Source: Anaerolineales bacterium (GTDB lineage: Bacteria; Chloroflexota; Anaerolineae; Anaerolineales; Villigracilaceae). From it: a stretch of DNA of 64,000 bases. The notes beneath the pieces were generated by a model. It did not search any database and was not told the origin of the DNA. It saw nothing but the letters and a program-made list of their open reading frames with translations. Both the position numbers and the translations under genes were made by a program. Of this stretch, positions 8,783-16,999 are shown piece after piece. The first letter of the stretch is position 1. Every line of letters begins with the position of its first letter. The DNA is taken from NCBI GenBank assembly GCA_020634895.1, contig JACKAV010000005.1, positions 327,495 through 391,494 on the forward strand, read 5' to 3'.

Positions 8783-10543
8783 TCATCCGAAGATCATCAA
8801 ATGCTCAACAATTGGTCCCAACGCCAGAGCGGGCAGGAAACTCAGTGCGCCGACGATGATGATGACGCCGATGACCCAAGCAATGAAAAGCGGAGTATGT
8901 GTGGGCAGGGTTCCCGCACTCGCTGGGACTTTCTTCTTATTCGCCAGCGAGCCAGCAATTGCCAAAACGGGAATCGCCAGCCAATAACGCGCGATGAACA
9001 TGGCAATGCCGAGCGCGATGTTATAGAAAGGCGTGTTCGCACCCAGCCCTGCAAATGCCGAGCCGTTGTTATTGCCCGCGGACGAGAACGCATACAACAC
9101 TTCACTAAATCCATGTGCAGACGGATTGAAGATCGTCGCACGTCCTGCTTCAGTCATCAACGCGACAGCAGTCCCGAGTAGCACAACCATCACAGGGATG
9201 AGAATGACGATGGACGCCATCTTCATTTCGTAGGCTTCGACCTTCTTGCCAAGATATTCGGGTGTGCGTCCCACCATCAAACCAGAGACAAAGACCGCGA
9301 TAATGACAAATGCCAACATGCCGTACAAACCCGACCCCACGCCGCCATAGATGATCTCGCCGAGTTGCATGAGCCACATCGGGACGAGTCCGCCCAGCGG
9401 CATGAAGGAGTCATGCATCGAATTCACCGAGCCGTTCGACGCGGCAGTCGTCACCGTTGCCCACAGCACAGAGTTCACGATCCCAAAGCGCACTTCCTTG
9501 CCTTCCATATTTCCGCCAGGGTTCGTCGCGGACTGCGTCTGGTCAATGCCGAGTTTTGCAAACATCGGGTTGCCGCTTTGTTCCGACCAAACCGCCACAC
9601 CCAACAACGCAATCAGCACGATCGTCATCACTGCCAGCAACGCCCAACCCTGGCGGGTATCGCCCACCATCTTGCCGTAGGTGTAACAAAGCGCAGCAGG
9701 AATCAGAAGGATGGACAACATCTCTAAGAAGTTTGAAAACGGAGTTGGGTTTTCCAGTGGGTGCGACGAGTTGACATTGAAGAATCCGCCGCCATTGGTG
9801 CCGAGTTGTTTGATGGCAATTTGCGAAGCAGCAGGTCCCACCGCGATGACTTGCGCCTCATTCCCCGCCGACGGTTGAATCAGCGACACGGTCTGATACT
9901 CGCTGAAAGTTTGCACTACGCCTTGCGATACCAGTGCCAATGCCAATACGAGAGAAAGCGGCAAGAGAATGTAGAGAACTGAGCGGGTCAAGTCCACCCA
10001 AAAGTTGCCTACCCCCCTCTGTCCCCCCATTTTGGAGTTCTCAAAATGGGGGGATGAAAGGGGGACGCTCACAATTCCGCGAATCAATGCAACCAACACC
10101 GCCATACCTGTTGCGGCAGAGACAAAATTCTGCACGGTCATACCAAGCATTTGCGTGAGATAACTCATGGTCGTCTCGCCGCCGTAGCCCTGCCAGTTGG
10201 TGTTGCTGGCAAAGCTCACTGCCGTATTCCACGCGGAGTCGGGTGAGACCGCGCCGAGTCCCTGCGGGTTGAGAGGGAGAATCCCTTGCAGGCGTTGCAG
10301 TAGATAAACCGCGATTACGCCGAAGATGTTGAAGACCAACATCGCGACGGCGTAGATTTTCCACGTCATTTCGGCTTTCGAGTCAATGCCTGAGAGGCGA
10401 TAAAGGAATCGCTCAACGGGACCCAGTATCGGGTCCAGAAAGATGCGCTCGTTTTGGTAAACCTTCGCCATGTACGCGCCGAGCGGCTTTGTCAAGAGGA
10501 GCAAAGTTCCAAAGTAAAAAATCAATTGCAGCCAGGTGTTCAT
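8783..10543 (-). CDS. kdpA: KdpA K+-translocating subunit
   Basis: This 586-residue polytopic protein has the four selectivity-filter loops of KdpA: NTNWQGYGGET (about 114-124), GTNGGGFFNVNS, GGVGSGLYGM and SSAGNNNGSAF. It forms the K+ pore of the KdpFABC pump. I start at ATG 10543 (MNTWLQL), which overlaps the kdpF stop (GGATGA); longer open frames upstream read through kdpF. The length is slightly above the E. coli protein and normal for the family. Confidence 0.95.
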   Translation of the reverse strand: MNTWLQLIFYFGTLLLLTKPLGAYMAKVYQNERIFLDPILGPVERFLYRLSGIDSKAEMTWKIYAVAMLVFNIFGVIAVYLLQRLQGILPLNPQGLGAVSPDSAWNTAVSFASNTNWQGYGGETTMSYLTQMLGMTVQNFVSAATGMAVLVALIRGIVSVPLSSPHFENSKMGGQRGVGNFWVDLTRSVLYILLPLSLVLALALVSQGVVQTFSEYQTVSLIQPSAGNEAQVIAVGPAASQIAIKQLGTNGGGFFNVNSSHPLENPTPFSNFLEMLSILLIPAALCYTYGKMVGDTRQGWALLAVMTIVLIALLGVAVWSEQSGNPMFAKLGIDQTQSATNPGGNMEGKEVRFGIVNSVLWATVTTAASNGSVNSMHDSFMPLGGLVPMWLMQLGEIIYGGVGSGLYGMLAFVIIAVFVSGLMVGRTPEYLGKKVEAYEMKMASIVILIPVMVVLLGTAVALMTEAGRATIFNPSAHGFSEVLYAFSSAGNNNGSAFAGLGANTPFYNIALGIAMFIARYWLAIPVLAIAGSLANKKKVPASAGTLPTHTPLFIAWVIGVIIIVGALSFLPALALGPIVEHLMIFG

Positions 10544-10632
10544 CCGAACCACTCCGGTTTGACAAGCGCAAGGACGAGATAAAGCAACAGCCCGAGCGCG
10601 GCAATTCCAGCCATCCAATAAAGCGGATTCAT
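10540..10632 (-). CDS. kdpF: KdpF small subunit
   Basis: This 30-residue single-helix peptide begins MNPLYWM and ends LVKPEWFG; the KPEWF ending is typical of KdpF. It stabilises the KdpABC complex in the membrane. It overlaps the upstream 32-aa peptide gene by 4 nt and kdpA by 4 nt, so three successive starts are translationally coupled. Confidence 0.9.
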   Translation of the reverse strand: MNPLYWMAGIAALGLLLYLVLALVKPEWFG

Positions 10633-10727
10633 GATTTGTCCTCCCGCAATCCATCGAGCACATTAAGCAGCCCAATGGAAAGTAAAAAGAACAGAACGGT
10701 TAAGCCAAGAAATACAAGGTCGTTCAT
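10629..10727 (-). CDS. 32-aa membrane peptide heading the kdp operon
   Basis: ATG 10727 follows a strong GGAGG site (spacer about 6). The product (start MNDLVFLG, end LREDKS) is one hydrophobic helix with a charged tail, and its stop overlaps the kdpF start (ATGA). It is the first gene after the putative KdpE operator. I do not know a named family. It could be a second KdpF-like stabiliser or a leader peptide; both are inference. Confidence 0.7.
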   Translation of the reverse strand: MNDLVFLGLTVLFFLLSIGLLNVLDGLREDKS

Positions 10728-10756
10728 GCGTGCCTCCATTGAGGTAGTGTATTCAG

Positions 10757-10812
10757 TTGTTGGTCAATTTGGGGTTAAGAGGAATGTAGAGGAAGTCAAG
10801 AAAAGGTAAAGA
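10757..10812 (-). promoter_or_regulatory. Putative KdpE operator/promoter of the kdp operon
   Basis: Half-sites in plus-strand sense begin at 10763 (GTCAA), 10774 (GTTAA), 10785 (degenerate TGTAG), 10795 (GTCAA) and 10806 (GTAAA). The spacing 11/11/10/11 equals that of the ladder in front of the KimA-like gene at 2417-2464, and the intervening bases are partly shared. The site lies 36 bp upstream of the first kdp gene and touches the end of comM fragment 2. An OmpR-family tandem operator bound by KdpE is the simplest reading. Confidence 0.6.
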
Positions 10813-10815
10813 TGA

Positions 10816-11244
10816 TCACATCATCAACTTCGGGCGGTATTGCAGCGCTTCCGCCAAATGTGGGGACTGTATCTGCTCGCGCCCTGCCAAGTCAGCGATG
10901 GTGCGGGATAATTTGAGGATGCGGTGATAGGCGCGCGCTGACAAATTGAGTTGTTTCATTGCCGCCCGCATCAAGCTCTGACCTTCGGGCTGCAATTGGC
11001 AATATTGCCTTACCTCGCCGATACGCATATCTGCGTTGCAGATAACTCCCTCAACATTTGCAAAACGTTTAGTTTGATTATCTCTTGCGGTTTGGACACG
11101 TTTGCGGATCGACGCACTCGATTCGCCGAGCCGATCTCCGCTTAGTTTTTCATAGTCCACACGTGGAACTTCGATATGAATATCAATGCGGTCAAGAATT
11201 GGACCAGAGATGCACTTCTGATATTTAGTCACAACAGCAGGCGC
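10816..11244 (-). pseudogene. Truncated comM 3' fragment 2
   Basis: The minus strand encodes the C-terminal part of ComM, from about the PAVVTKYQK motif to the terminal EALQYRPKLMM, still in an open frame. Homology to intact comM stops near 11244 (after the acagcaggcgc stretch). The Walker motifs and the ATPase core are absent. It shares bases with fragments 1 and 3 that differ from the intact gene. It separates the GNAT/ABC cassette from the kdp cassette, whose promoter begins directly after its stop. Confidence 0.85.
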
Positions 11245-11274
11245 CCAGGGACAGGGGCGTGCATAATTGACCAA

Positions 11275-11646
11275 TAACTCCCTACTGATAAAGGAGTAAA
11301 TTTAGGAATGACTTGGCAAGTGCATAGAATAATTAATCACAAACCATCCAAACATACAAATTATTCGATCCATGCACACCAAGGATGGTAATCAGTTCAA
11401 TATCAGCGGTACGGCTTGGTGCTGTGACGAACACCAGTAGTTTTTATTTTCCGCTTCGGCAAAGACTTGGTGCCTATTGACGTACAGCATATCAGGGTAA
11501 ACAACTGCCAGACGAATTCGTGGAAGTAGTGAAACCGCCCGCTTGGCGGAAACTCATTCTAAAAAATGTGGATAAACTCAAAATCACTTCATTTTCCCTT
11601 ATGCTCTGACGCCAAAAACAAGAGTGCGACTGAAATTACCTGTGCC
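11275..11646. other. Intergenic stretch with no recognised gene
   Basis: This 372-bp AT-rich region lies between comM fragment 2 and the end of the GNAT operon. The only reading seen is a 27-codon plus-strand frame from 11309 behind AAAGGAG, without recognisable similarity. No convincing terminator for the operon was found. Confidence 0.5.
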
Positions 11647-12594
11647 CTAAAGCATCTTCTCCAACAAATATTCTTCATTAACCTTTTTGTATCCCATTGC
11701 CTCATACACAGATACTGCCGGGATATTACTGGCACGTACTTCCAACCGCGCTTCAGGTAGGTTTTGGGTTCGCAAATAACACAACCCCTCACCGACCAAA
11801 TATTTTGCGATCTTCCGTCCTTGCCAGGCTGGGAGCACCATCACATCGTCCACGATCCCTGCGTTGTTCTGTCCATCCGGGTAGACAAGGATGCTGCCGA
11901 TCAATTCGTTCGATGCTGAATAAGCACAGAGCGCGCAACCTGTTTCCCAGATCGGCGAGTGCAGCAAAAACTTAAGGTCTTCCACACTCTTTTGGTTTTG
12001 AGGAAAACTGGCGTTATAGACTTTCAGGTAGGCAGACTGTTCTTCTTCTGATTCAAGTTTTGATTGACGCAAGACAACCCCATCTGGCATGGATATAGAA
12101 GGGATGCCCTGCGAAGTATCCCGGTTCATGACAAACATCCGCTCGAATGGTTTGAAACCTTTCCCGAGCAGGTAATCAATGTCGGCTTTCTGGCTGACCA
12201 TCATATCGGATGCCAACCGGATCTGATGCGCGTGGTATTCAGATTTAAATTCATCCACCCGTTCGCAAACGCGAACAAAAAGCATTTCGTGGATTGCTTC
12301 CGCCTGTTTGTGTTCCGGGCAGGCGAGGATGATCGTCCAAATGTCGTTGAGTTGCGCAGCAGGTCCATCCGTTATTAGAACCGGGAACATGGGTGCAAAT
12401 CCCAAGATCTTCTGGTCGGCATCCACCATACAAAAAGCATTGTCCTTCTCTTTCAAAAGGGGATGATACGTATAGAATTCCGGACTATTCAATTTTGCAT
12501 CCGGATATTTCTCCAGATAGAGGTTGAAAAATGATGCCAGTTCGGGGAGATCTGTTTCTTGATAATTCCTGATTTTCATATTTTCCATTTTCAT
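11647..12594 (-). CDS. Tandem-GNAT-domain acetyltransferase
   Basis: This 315-residue protein looks like two GNAT folds in tandem: residues about 6-150 and about 165-315. The second half has the better acetyl-CoA-loop region (PAWQGRKIAKYLV) and the typical ending with VYEAMGYKK. Substrate is unknown; mycothiol-synthase-like two-domain GNATs have this architecture. Its start overlaps the stop of the upstream GNAT gene by one base (TAATG). ATGs at 12588 and 12579 are possible alternatives. It is the last gene of the ten-gene operon. Confidence 0.75.
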   Translation of the reverse strand: MKMENMKIRNYQETDLPELASFFNLYLEKYPDAKLNSPEFYTYHPLLKEKDNAFCMVDADQKILGFAPMFPVLITDGPAAQLNDIWTIILACPEHKQAEAIHEMLFVRVCERVDEFKSEYHAHQIRLASDMMVSQKADIDYLLGKGFKPFERMFVMNRDTSQGIPSISMPDGVVLRQSKLESEEEQSAYLKVYNASFPQNQKSVEDLKFLLHSPIWETGCALCAYSASNELIGSILVYPDGQNNAGIVDDVMVLPAWQGRKIAKYLVGEGLCYLRTQNLPEARLEVRASNIPAVSVYEAMGYKKVNEEYLLEKML

Positions 12595-13094
12595 TATGTT
12601 TGTGAATCGTGATCCGTTGTATTAGATATTGTCTTGCTCATATATAGATTGGTCAGTTCATAGCCCATTTTTTCATACAGCGCTATGGCATTGGTATTGT
12701 GGGCGAAGACGTGCAAGCCAACGCTTTCCACACCCAATTTCCATAATTTTTCGTGCAATGCTTTCATCGCTTTTTTACCAAATCCTTTGCCGTGAAATTC
12801 CTCTTTGATGACAAAATCATTAATGAAGGCACGGCGATGGGGCGCATCCAGATTCGACTGGAACCACATCACGCCCAGTTTGTTCCCCGTTTCATTATCG
12901 AAAATGGTAAACACATACTGGTCTTTGGTCGACAGTCCATCCGGCAGCAGGCTTTGAAATTCAGCGCGCGATTTATCCATCGCCTGCTCGGGCAGCCAGT
13001 TGCCGCTCTTGATCTTATCCTGTGCATAATCGAAAATCTCGCGCTCCAGAAAAGCATCAAAATCATTTTGTTCGATTGGGATGAGTGTAATCAT
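12594..13094 (-). CDS. GNAT acetyltransferase, single domain
   Basis: This 166-residue protein has the GNAT acetyl-CoA motif as FHGKGFGKKAM at about 97-107 and the ending IALYEKMGYEL. The closest general type is the RimI/PhnO-like family that acetylates amines; the actual substrate cannot be read. AGGAAAA lies directly before the ATG. It sits 6 nt after the CPBP gene and overlaps the next GNAT gene, so it is co-transcribed. Confidence 0.8.
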   Translation of the reverse strand: MITLIPIEQNDFDAFLEREIFDYAQDKIKSGNWLPEQAMDKSRAEFQSLLPDGLSTKDQYVFTIFDNETGNKLGVMWFQSNLDAPHRRAFINDFVIKEEFHGKGFGKKAMKALHEKLWKLGVESVGLHVFAHNTNAIALYEKMGYELTNLYMSKTISNTTDHDSQT

Positions 13095-13100
13095 TTTTCC

Positions 13101-13733
13101 TTATAAAGAAGCCAAAACCAAAAGTCCGAGTACATCACCGATGAAATGTGCGAGCCAGACCACCCACAGATTGTTGCGGCGGGCGAACATAGTGCCATAC
13201 AGGATGGAATCGACCATGATCAGACCAACGTCCACGGCGACGATCAACGCTGGTCCCGAAGCATAGTGCGCCAATCCAAACAGGACGGATCCGACTCCGA
13301 CCGCGGCTGCCGCGCCAATGAACGGAGTGAGTCTCCCCTGAATCAGTGTCCGGTAGGTCATCTCCTCGCCGATGAGAGAAACAGCCAGCAAGGATAACAA
13401 AACACCCCAACCGATCCCGCTCCCGAACGGCAACCGCGCCTGCACATGCGCCAGATACTCGGAGAAGTACGTCTTCGCCCACAACGCCACAGCAGGCTGC
13501 ATGACAAATCCCACCAGCACGAACAAAACCCAATTGGCATGCAAGTCTGCCCCAAACGTACGGATTTTGAAGCCAAGTTCATTCCAAGTCCGCTTGCGGA
13601 TGCGGCGCTCGATCAGCAGGTAGGCAATGGGGATCAACGCGAAGAAAGTTTTATAGGTAGGGACGAACCACATTCCCAGCAAGGTCACAGTTGTGATAAG
13701 GATGGTTTCAATCAAGACGAATTTGTTTTTCAT
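13101..13733 (-). CDS. CPBP-family intramembrane metalloprotease, short form
   Basis: This 210-residue membrane protein has the CPBP (Abi/CAAX-protease-like) signatures: GEEMTYR with the paired glutamates, FGLAHY with the second-motif His, and HFIGD with the third. Members cleave or process peptides and prenylated proteins and are often immunity factors of bacteriocin systems. The start overlaps the stop of a 43-aa frame. It is one of two CPBP genes in this operon. Confidence 0.85.
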   Translation of the reverse strand: MKNKFVLIETILITTVTLLGMWFVPTYKTFFALIPIAYLLIERRIRKRTWNELGFKIRTFGADLHANWVLFVLVGFVMQPAVALWAKTYFSEYLAHVQARLPFGSGIGWGVLLSLLAVSLIGEEMTYRTLIQGRLTPFIGAAAAVGVGSVLFGLAHYASGPALIVAVDVGLIMVDSILYGTMFARRNNLWVVWLAHFIGDVLGLLVLASL

Positions 13734-13861
13734 GATCGTTTTCCTTCGAGTTTGGTCAACAGGAATATTGCACCGACAAGTAATCCGCTTACGCCGATCA
13801 ACCCCGTGGGGTTTGGACCGAGTAAAGGGCTGAAGCTGATGAATGAGACTAGTGCCGGCAT
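13730..13861 (-). CDS. 43-aa membrane peptide, possibly a remnant
   Basis: The frame from ATG 13861 (MPALVSF) has one clear hydrophobic segment (GLIGVSGLLVGAIFLL) and ends KLEGKRS, overlapping the CPBP start by 4 nt. There is no good ribosome site. An upstream hydrophobic reading in another frame (AYLYVGIL) suggests the 3' end of a frameshifted membrane gene. I cannot assign a function. Confidence 0.35.
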   Translation of the reverse strand: MPALVSFISFSPLLGPNPTGLIGVSGLLVGAIFLLTKLEGKRS

Positions 13862-13939
13862 CTCACCGATAGGATTCCCACATACAGATAGGCATGTTTT
13901 TTCAGGATAGTTGTCTCCTTGCCGGCTCCATGACCAAAT

Positions 13940-14854
13940 TTATGCAGCGCCAAAAAGATCCTTGAAAGACTTGTGCTGGCGGTGCAACAGCCAGACCACG
14001 ATCACTCCGAATATGAACGTGGACGAAGCTGTCTCAATGAGGTGACTCATCCGCACGCTGGCAATCGGCATGAGCGGATTGGCAATGATGTGTGCAACGT
14101 TCTGTGGGAAGGAGAGCATCACGCCGACCAGCAGCGCCGTCCACCAGGCGTTGAGTTTCGAGCCGCGAATGATCGGCAGGGTGCAGAGCATCCACAACAG
14201 TCCGCGTAGGAACTGGAAGGGGAACAAGTTGGACCCGTCTTGCAGGGTCGCAAGTGTATGTGTCCAGAACGGGACGATTTCACCGGGTGCACCATAAAAC
14301 TCGCGCAACTCGGGGTTCTGCCAGGCGATGTAGTAACCGGCAAGCCAGTACAAGGTTACATAGGCGGTGGCAATGAGTGCGGCTTTCCAAATCCACTGCG
14401 TGACGGGCATGACCAATGCCGGGTTGGATGAGTCATCCTTCGTTGCTTTGCCTTTTCCCAAAATCAGAATCGCCAGTGGAATGGCAATGAAACACAGCGG
14501 CACACGCATGAGGAATAACAGCGGGAGGACATCCGGACCGACGGTGAGGTCGGAGAGGAAGTACCAGGTTTCGATCTGCATCATGAAGGCAGTTGCGCCG
14601 TAATAAGCCAGAGGCAGGAGAATGATCAATTTCCAGCCGCTCCAGCGCGAGGTCAGGATGAGAGCCGAGATGGTCACAGTCTCAACCAGACAGATGATCA
14701 GCAATCCAGCCACGTCAGAAACGAGACCGGGTTCTGATTCCGCTGCGGGGAGTTTCCCGGCCATGACTCCAGATCCGACCGCGAAAAATATGGTGACCAG
14801 GATAAAGATCAGCACGAACCGAAATACATAAGAGAGGATTTTCTTGAATGACAT
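13940..14854 (-). CDS. Conserved polytopic membrane protein of unknown function
   Basis: This 304-residue protein has about eight hydrophobic segments and no recognised catalytic motif. ATG 14854 is chosen because AAGGAAAA lies just upstream; a TTG at 14881 is the longer alternative. It lies in the operon between the GNAT at 14888 and the CPBP gene. The alternation of membrane proteins with GNATs and proteases suggests it is a component of the same module, but its role cannot be read from sequence. Confidence 0.6.
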   Translation of the reverse strand: MSFKKILSYVFRFVLIFILVTIFFAVGSGVMAGKLPAAESEPGLVSDVAGLLIICLVETVTISALILTSRWSGWKLIILLPLAYYGATAFMMQIETWYFLSDLTVGPDVLPLLFLMRVPLCFIAIPLAILILGKGKATKDDSSNPALVMPVTQWIWKAALIATAYVTLYWLAGYYIAWQNPELREFYGAPGEIVPFWTHTLATLQDGSNLFPFQFLRGLLWMLCTLPIIRGSKLNAWWTALLVGVMLSFPQNVAHIIANPLMPIASVRMSHLIETASSTFIFGVIVVWLLHRQHKSFKDLFGAA

Positions 14855-14887
14855 GTTATTTTCCTTTTTGATGGCAGACAAAAAAAA

Positions 14888-15838
14888 TTAAATGGTGTTA
14901 TCAACGTAACGCATCGAGAAATAAAGATATGGTGAAAAATGTTTTTTCCAAAAATTACCTCCAGTGAGATTGGCGGTCTCATGCTCTACAAAGACGCGTT
15001 CGTATCCCTGTTGTTGTGACCATTGGATTGCGTGGTGCAACAGGGCTTTTCCCATCCCTTTGCCGCGCATCTTTGGATGAGTGTATGCGGACTTGATCTG
15101 GGCTGTATTCGTTTCCTGAAGGAGAAAACCTTCGCCTCCGATGGTTGACTTACCAACGATGAAATACGCGCATGGTTCATCCTGTTCATAGGACACAAAA
15201 AACACATCTCCGTTCTGTGCGTGGGATTCCAGATCAGTTAAAGCCGCCTGTCTATCAGTGGAACTCGAAAGGAAGATCCGAGATTGGGGATAGTAGTGGA
15301 TATGCTCTACATGAAGATGGACCAGTTTGCTGGGGTTCTTTTCTTCCTTGACCGAGATTTCCCGACCTTCATCGATTACAGAAAAATCTCGTAACCGCTC
15401 CGCAACGAGCGCACCAAACCCAAATTGATACAGCGTTTCCTTGAGAAGTGCATCGTGTGCAAAATGTCCGATCAGGTGAAGGTGGATATGCTGGTTCACC
15501 CATTCATGCGCCAGAGATTGATACATGGCTTGATACAACGTCTGTTTTCCATCGGCAATTGCGGCATGTCCATACTCAGGGATAATTGCCGCCCGTTGTC
15601 CTTTCCAGGTAAATTGGCTGCCCGTTACCATGTAAGCCAGCAGACGCCCTTGTTCAACTATTGCAACGCCGGGATTGATAAGTTTGGATTGCAGCACAGA
15701 CCGGACCCAGGCAGGTTCGTCCATTGCGCGAGTTGGCAGGCAGGGACTGTGTGTTCGTTCATCACGATAATTCTGGATGAACAATTCGACTGCGGGCTGA
15801 AGATATTCCGGCGTGAACGGAACAAGTTGGCAAGACAT
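14888..15838 (-). CDS. GNAT acetyltransferase (long form)
   Basis: This 316-residue protein has a C-terminal GNAT domain with HPKMRGKGMGKALL as the acetyl-CoA-binding loop (about residues 246-260) and an N-terminal half that looks like a degenerate second GNAT fold. It differs from the two other GNATs in the operon, so they are not simple duplicates. The spacing to its neighbours is 26 and 33 nt. Substrate unknown. Confidence 0.75.
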   Translation of the reverse strand: MSCQLVPFTPEYLQPAVELFIQNYRDERTHSPCLPTRAMDEPAWVRSVLQSKLINPGVAIVEQGRLLAYMVTGSQFTWKGQRAAIIPEYGHAAIADGKQTLYQAMYQSLAHEWVNQHIHLHLIGHFAHDALLKETLYQFGFGALVAERLRDFSVIDEGREISVKEEKNPSKLVHLHVEHIHYYPQSRIFLSSSTDRQAALTDLESHAQNGDVFFVSYEQDEPCAYFIVGKSTIGGEGFLLQETNTAQIKSAYTHPKMRGKGMGKALLHHAIQWSQQQGYERVFVEHETANLTGGNFWKKHFSPYLYFSMRYVDNTI

Positions 15839-15864
15839 GGTCCTGGTATCTTTCTTTGCATGCT

Positions 15865-16971
15865 TCAGTCAGTTTGCTGTTGTTTCATGGATGATTGCCC
15901 GCCATCTTTTACTTGCCAGACCGGATCACGCAAAAGCAACAAGACAATTACTGCGCCAATTGCCAGCCCTGGCCAGCCCGCTCCAAAAGAGAACATTATG
16001 TTGGCGGGTGTGATCACGAATAAGAAGAAGAAACTGACAGCCTGGTTGTTAAGCGCGTGCAGGTAGGCGGCCGTCCACACGCCCTGTGATTTGAAGACCG
16101 CGTATGCCAGAAAGTATGAGAGGATGATACAAAAGACAACCATTGCCAGCGACCCCAGGATGGGCTGGTCTGGATAGTTGTAGCCCATCCAAATGACTGG
16201 CCAGTGCCAGACGCCCCAGATCACTCCCAGAAGGAAAACGCCGCGCACGCGCCCGAGGCGGATCAACTCAGTTTGCAGATAACCGCGCCAGCCATATTCC
16301 TCACCAAAGGCAATGATCAATCCGAGGAATGGTCCCATCAATACGGTGTTGAACGCCATGAGCGGCAAGAGCGCTTGAGCAGGCAGGTTGGCGGATGCCA
16401 TTTGCGGGAAGGCGGTTGCGATGTCAACCATCTGTCCCAATTTGAAAACGTAGTTAAGGAAAGTTTGGAGCGCGTAAAATGCAACCAGTCCCAGCCCGTA
16501 GAGCAGCCAGACGCGCGCCTTGCCGCCACCAAGACCTGCCCCCGCGAACGTGTCTTTCCCGCCGATCAAACGGAGGACGACTAGCAGGATCAGTCCCAGT
16601 GCACTCGGGATGAGCAGTGCGGACGTGAGTGCGGTGACTTGTTCGGGCAGGGTCAACGCGGCGATGACACCCGCCAGATACAAAGCGGTCAGCAACAGGT
16701 AATAATAGACGAACCAGCGCGATGCCCTGTGGTTGGTTTGGTGGTAGATGGGGCTTTCCTTGAAGAAGAATGCGCCTAATAACATGGCGGAGAAAGCGGG
16801 TAGGAGCATTTGGAATTGCAGGATGAGCGAAGCAGCGGGGCTGGTCAAACCGCCGTTCAGATACAACACCAGATCCAACAGCCAGGTCAAGCCAAAGGTC
16901 AGTCCGAGGAACAAGGCGACTTGCGTCCAGTTGGGTTTTGTTTGTGCAGAGAGGTCGATGGTTGTTTGCAT
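15865..16971 (-). CDS. CPBP-family intramembrane metalloprotease, long form
   Basis: This 368-residue polytopic protein carries GEEYGWRGYLQ (motif 1), WGVWHWPV (motif 2) and HALNN (motif 3), the metal and catalytic residues of the CPBP family. It has additional N-terminal helices compared with the short form at 13101. ATG 16971 is chosen; a GTG at 16980 is possible. It is 28 nt downstream of the ABC permease, which suggests a processing or immunity role beside the exporter (inference). Confidence 0.85.
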   Translation of the reverse strand: MQTTIDLSAQTKPNWTQVALFLGLTFGLTWLLDLVLYLNGGLTSPAASLILQFQMLLPAFSAMLLGAFFFKESPIYHQTNHRASRWFVYYYLLLTALYLAGVIAALTLPEQVTALTSALLIPSALGLILLVVLRLIGGKDTFAGAGLGGGKARVWLLYGLGLVAFYALQTFLNYVFKLGQMVDIATAFPQMASANLPAQALLPLMAFNTVLMGPFLGLIIAFGEEYGWRGYLQTELIRLGRVRGVFLLGVIWGVWHWPVIWMGYNYPDQPILGSLAMVVFCIILSYFLAYAVFKSQGVWTAAYLHALNNQAVSFFFLFVITPANIMFSFGAGWPGLAIGAVIVLLLLRDPVWQVKDGGQSSMKQQQTD

Positions 16972-16999
16972 GGATTTCACTCTTTCATGGATGGATTGA

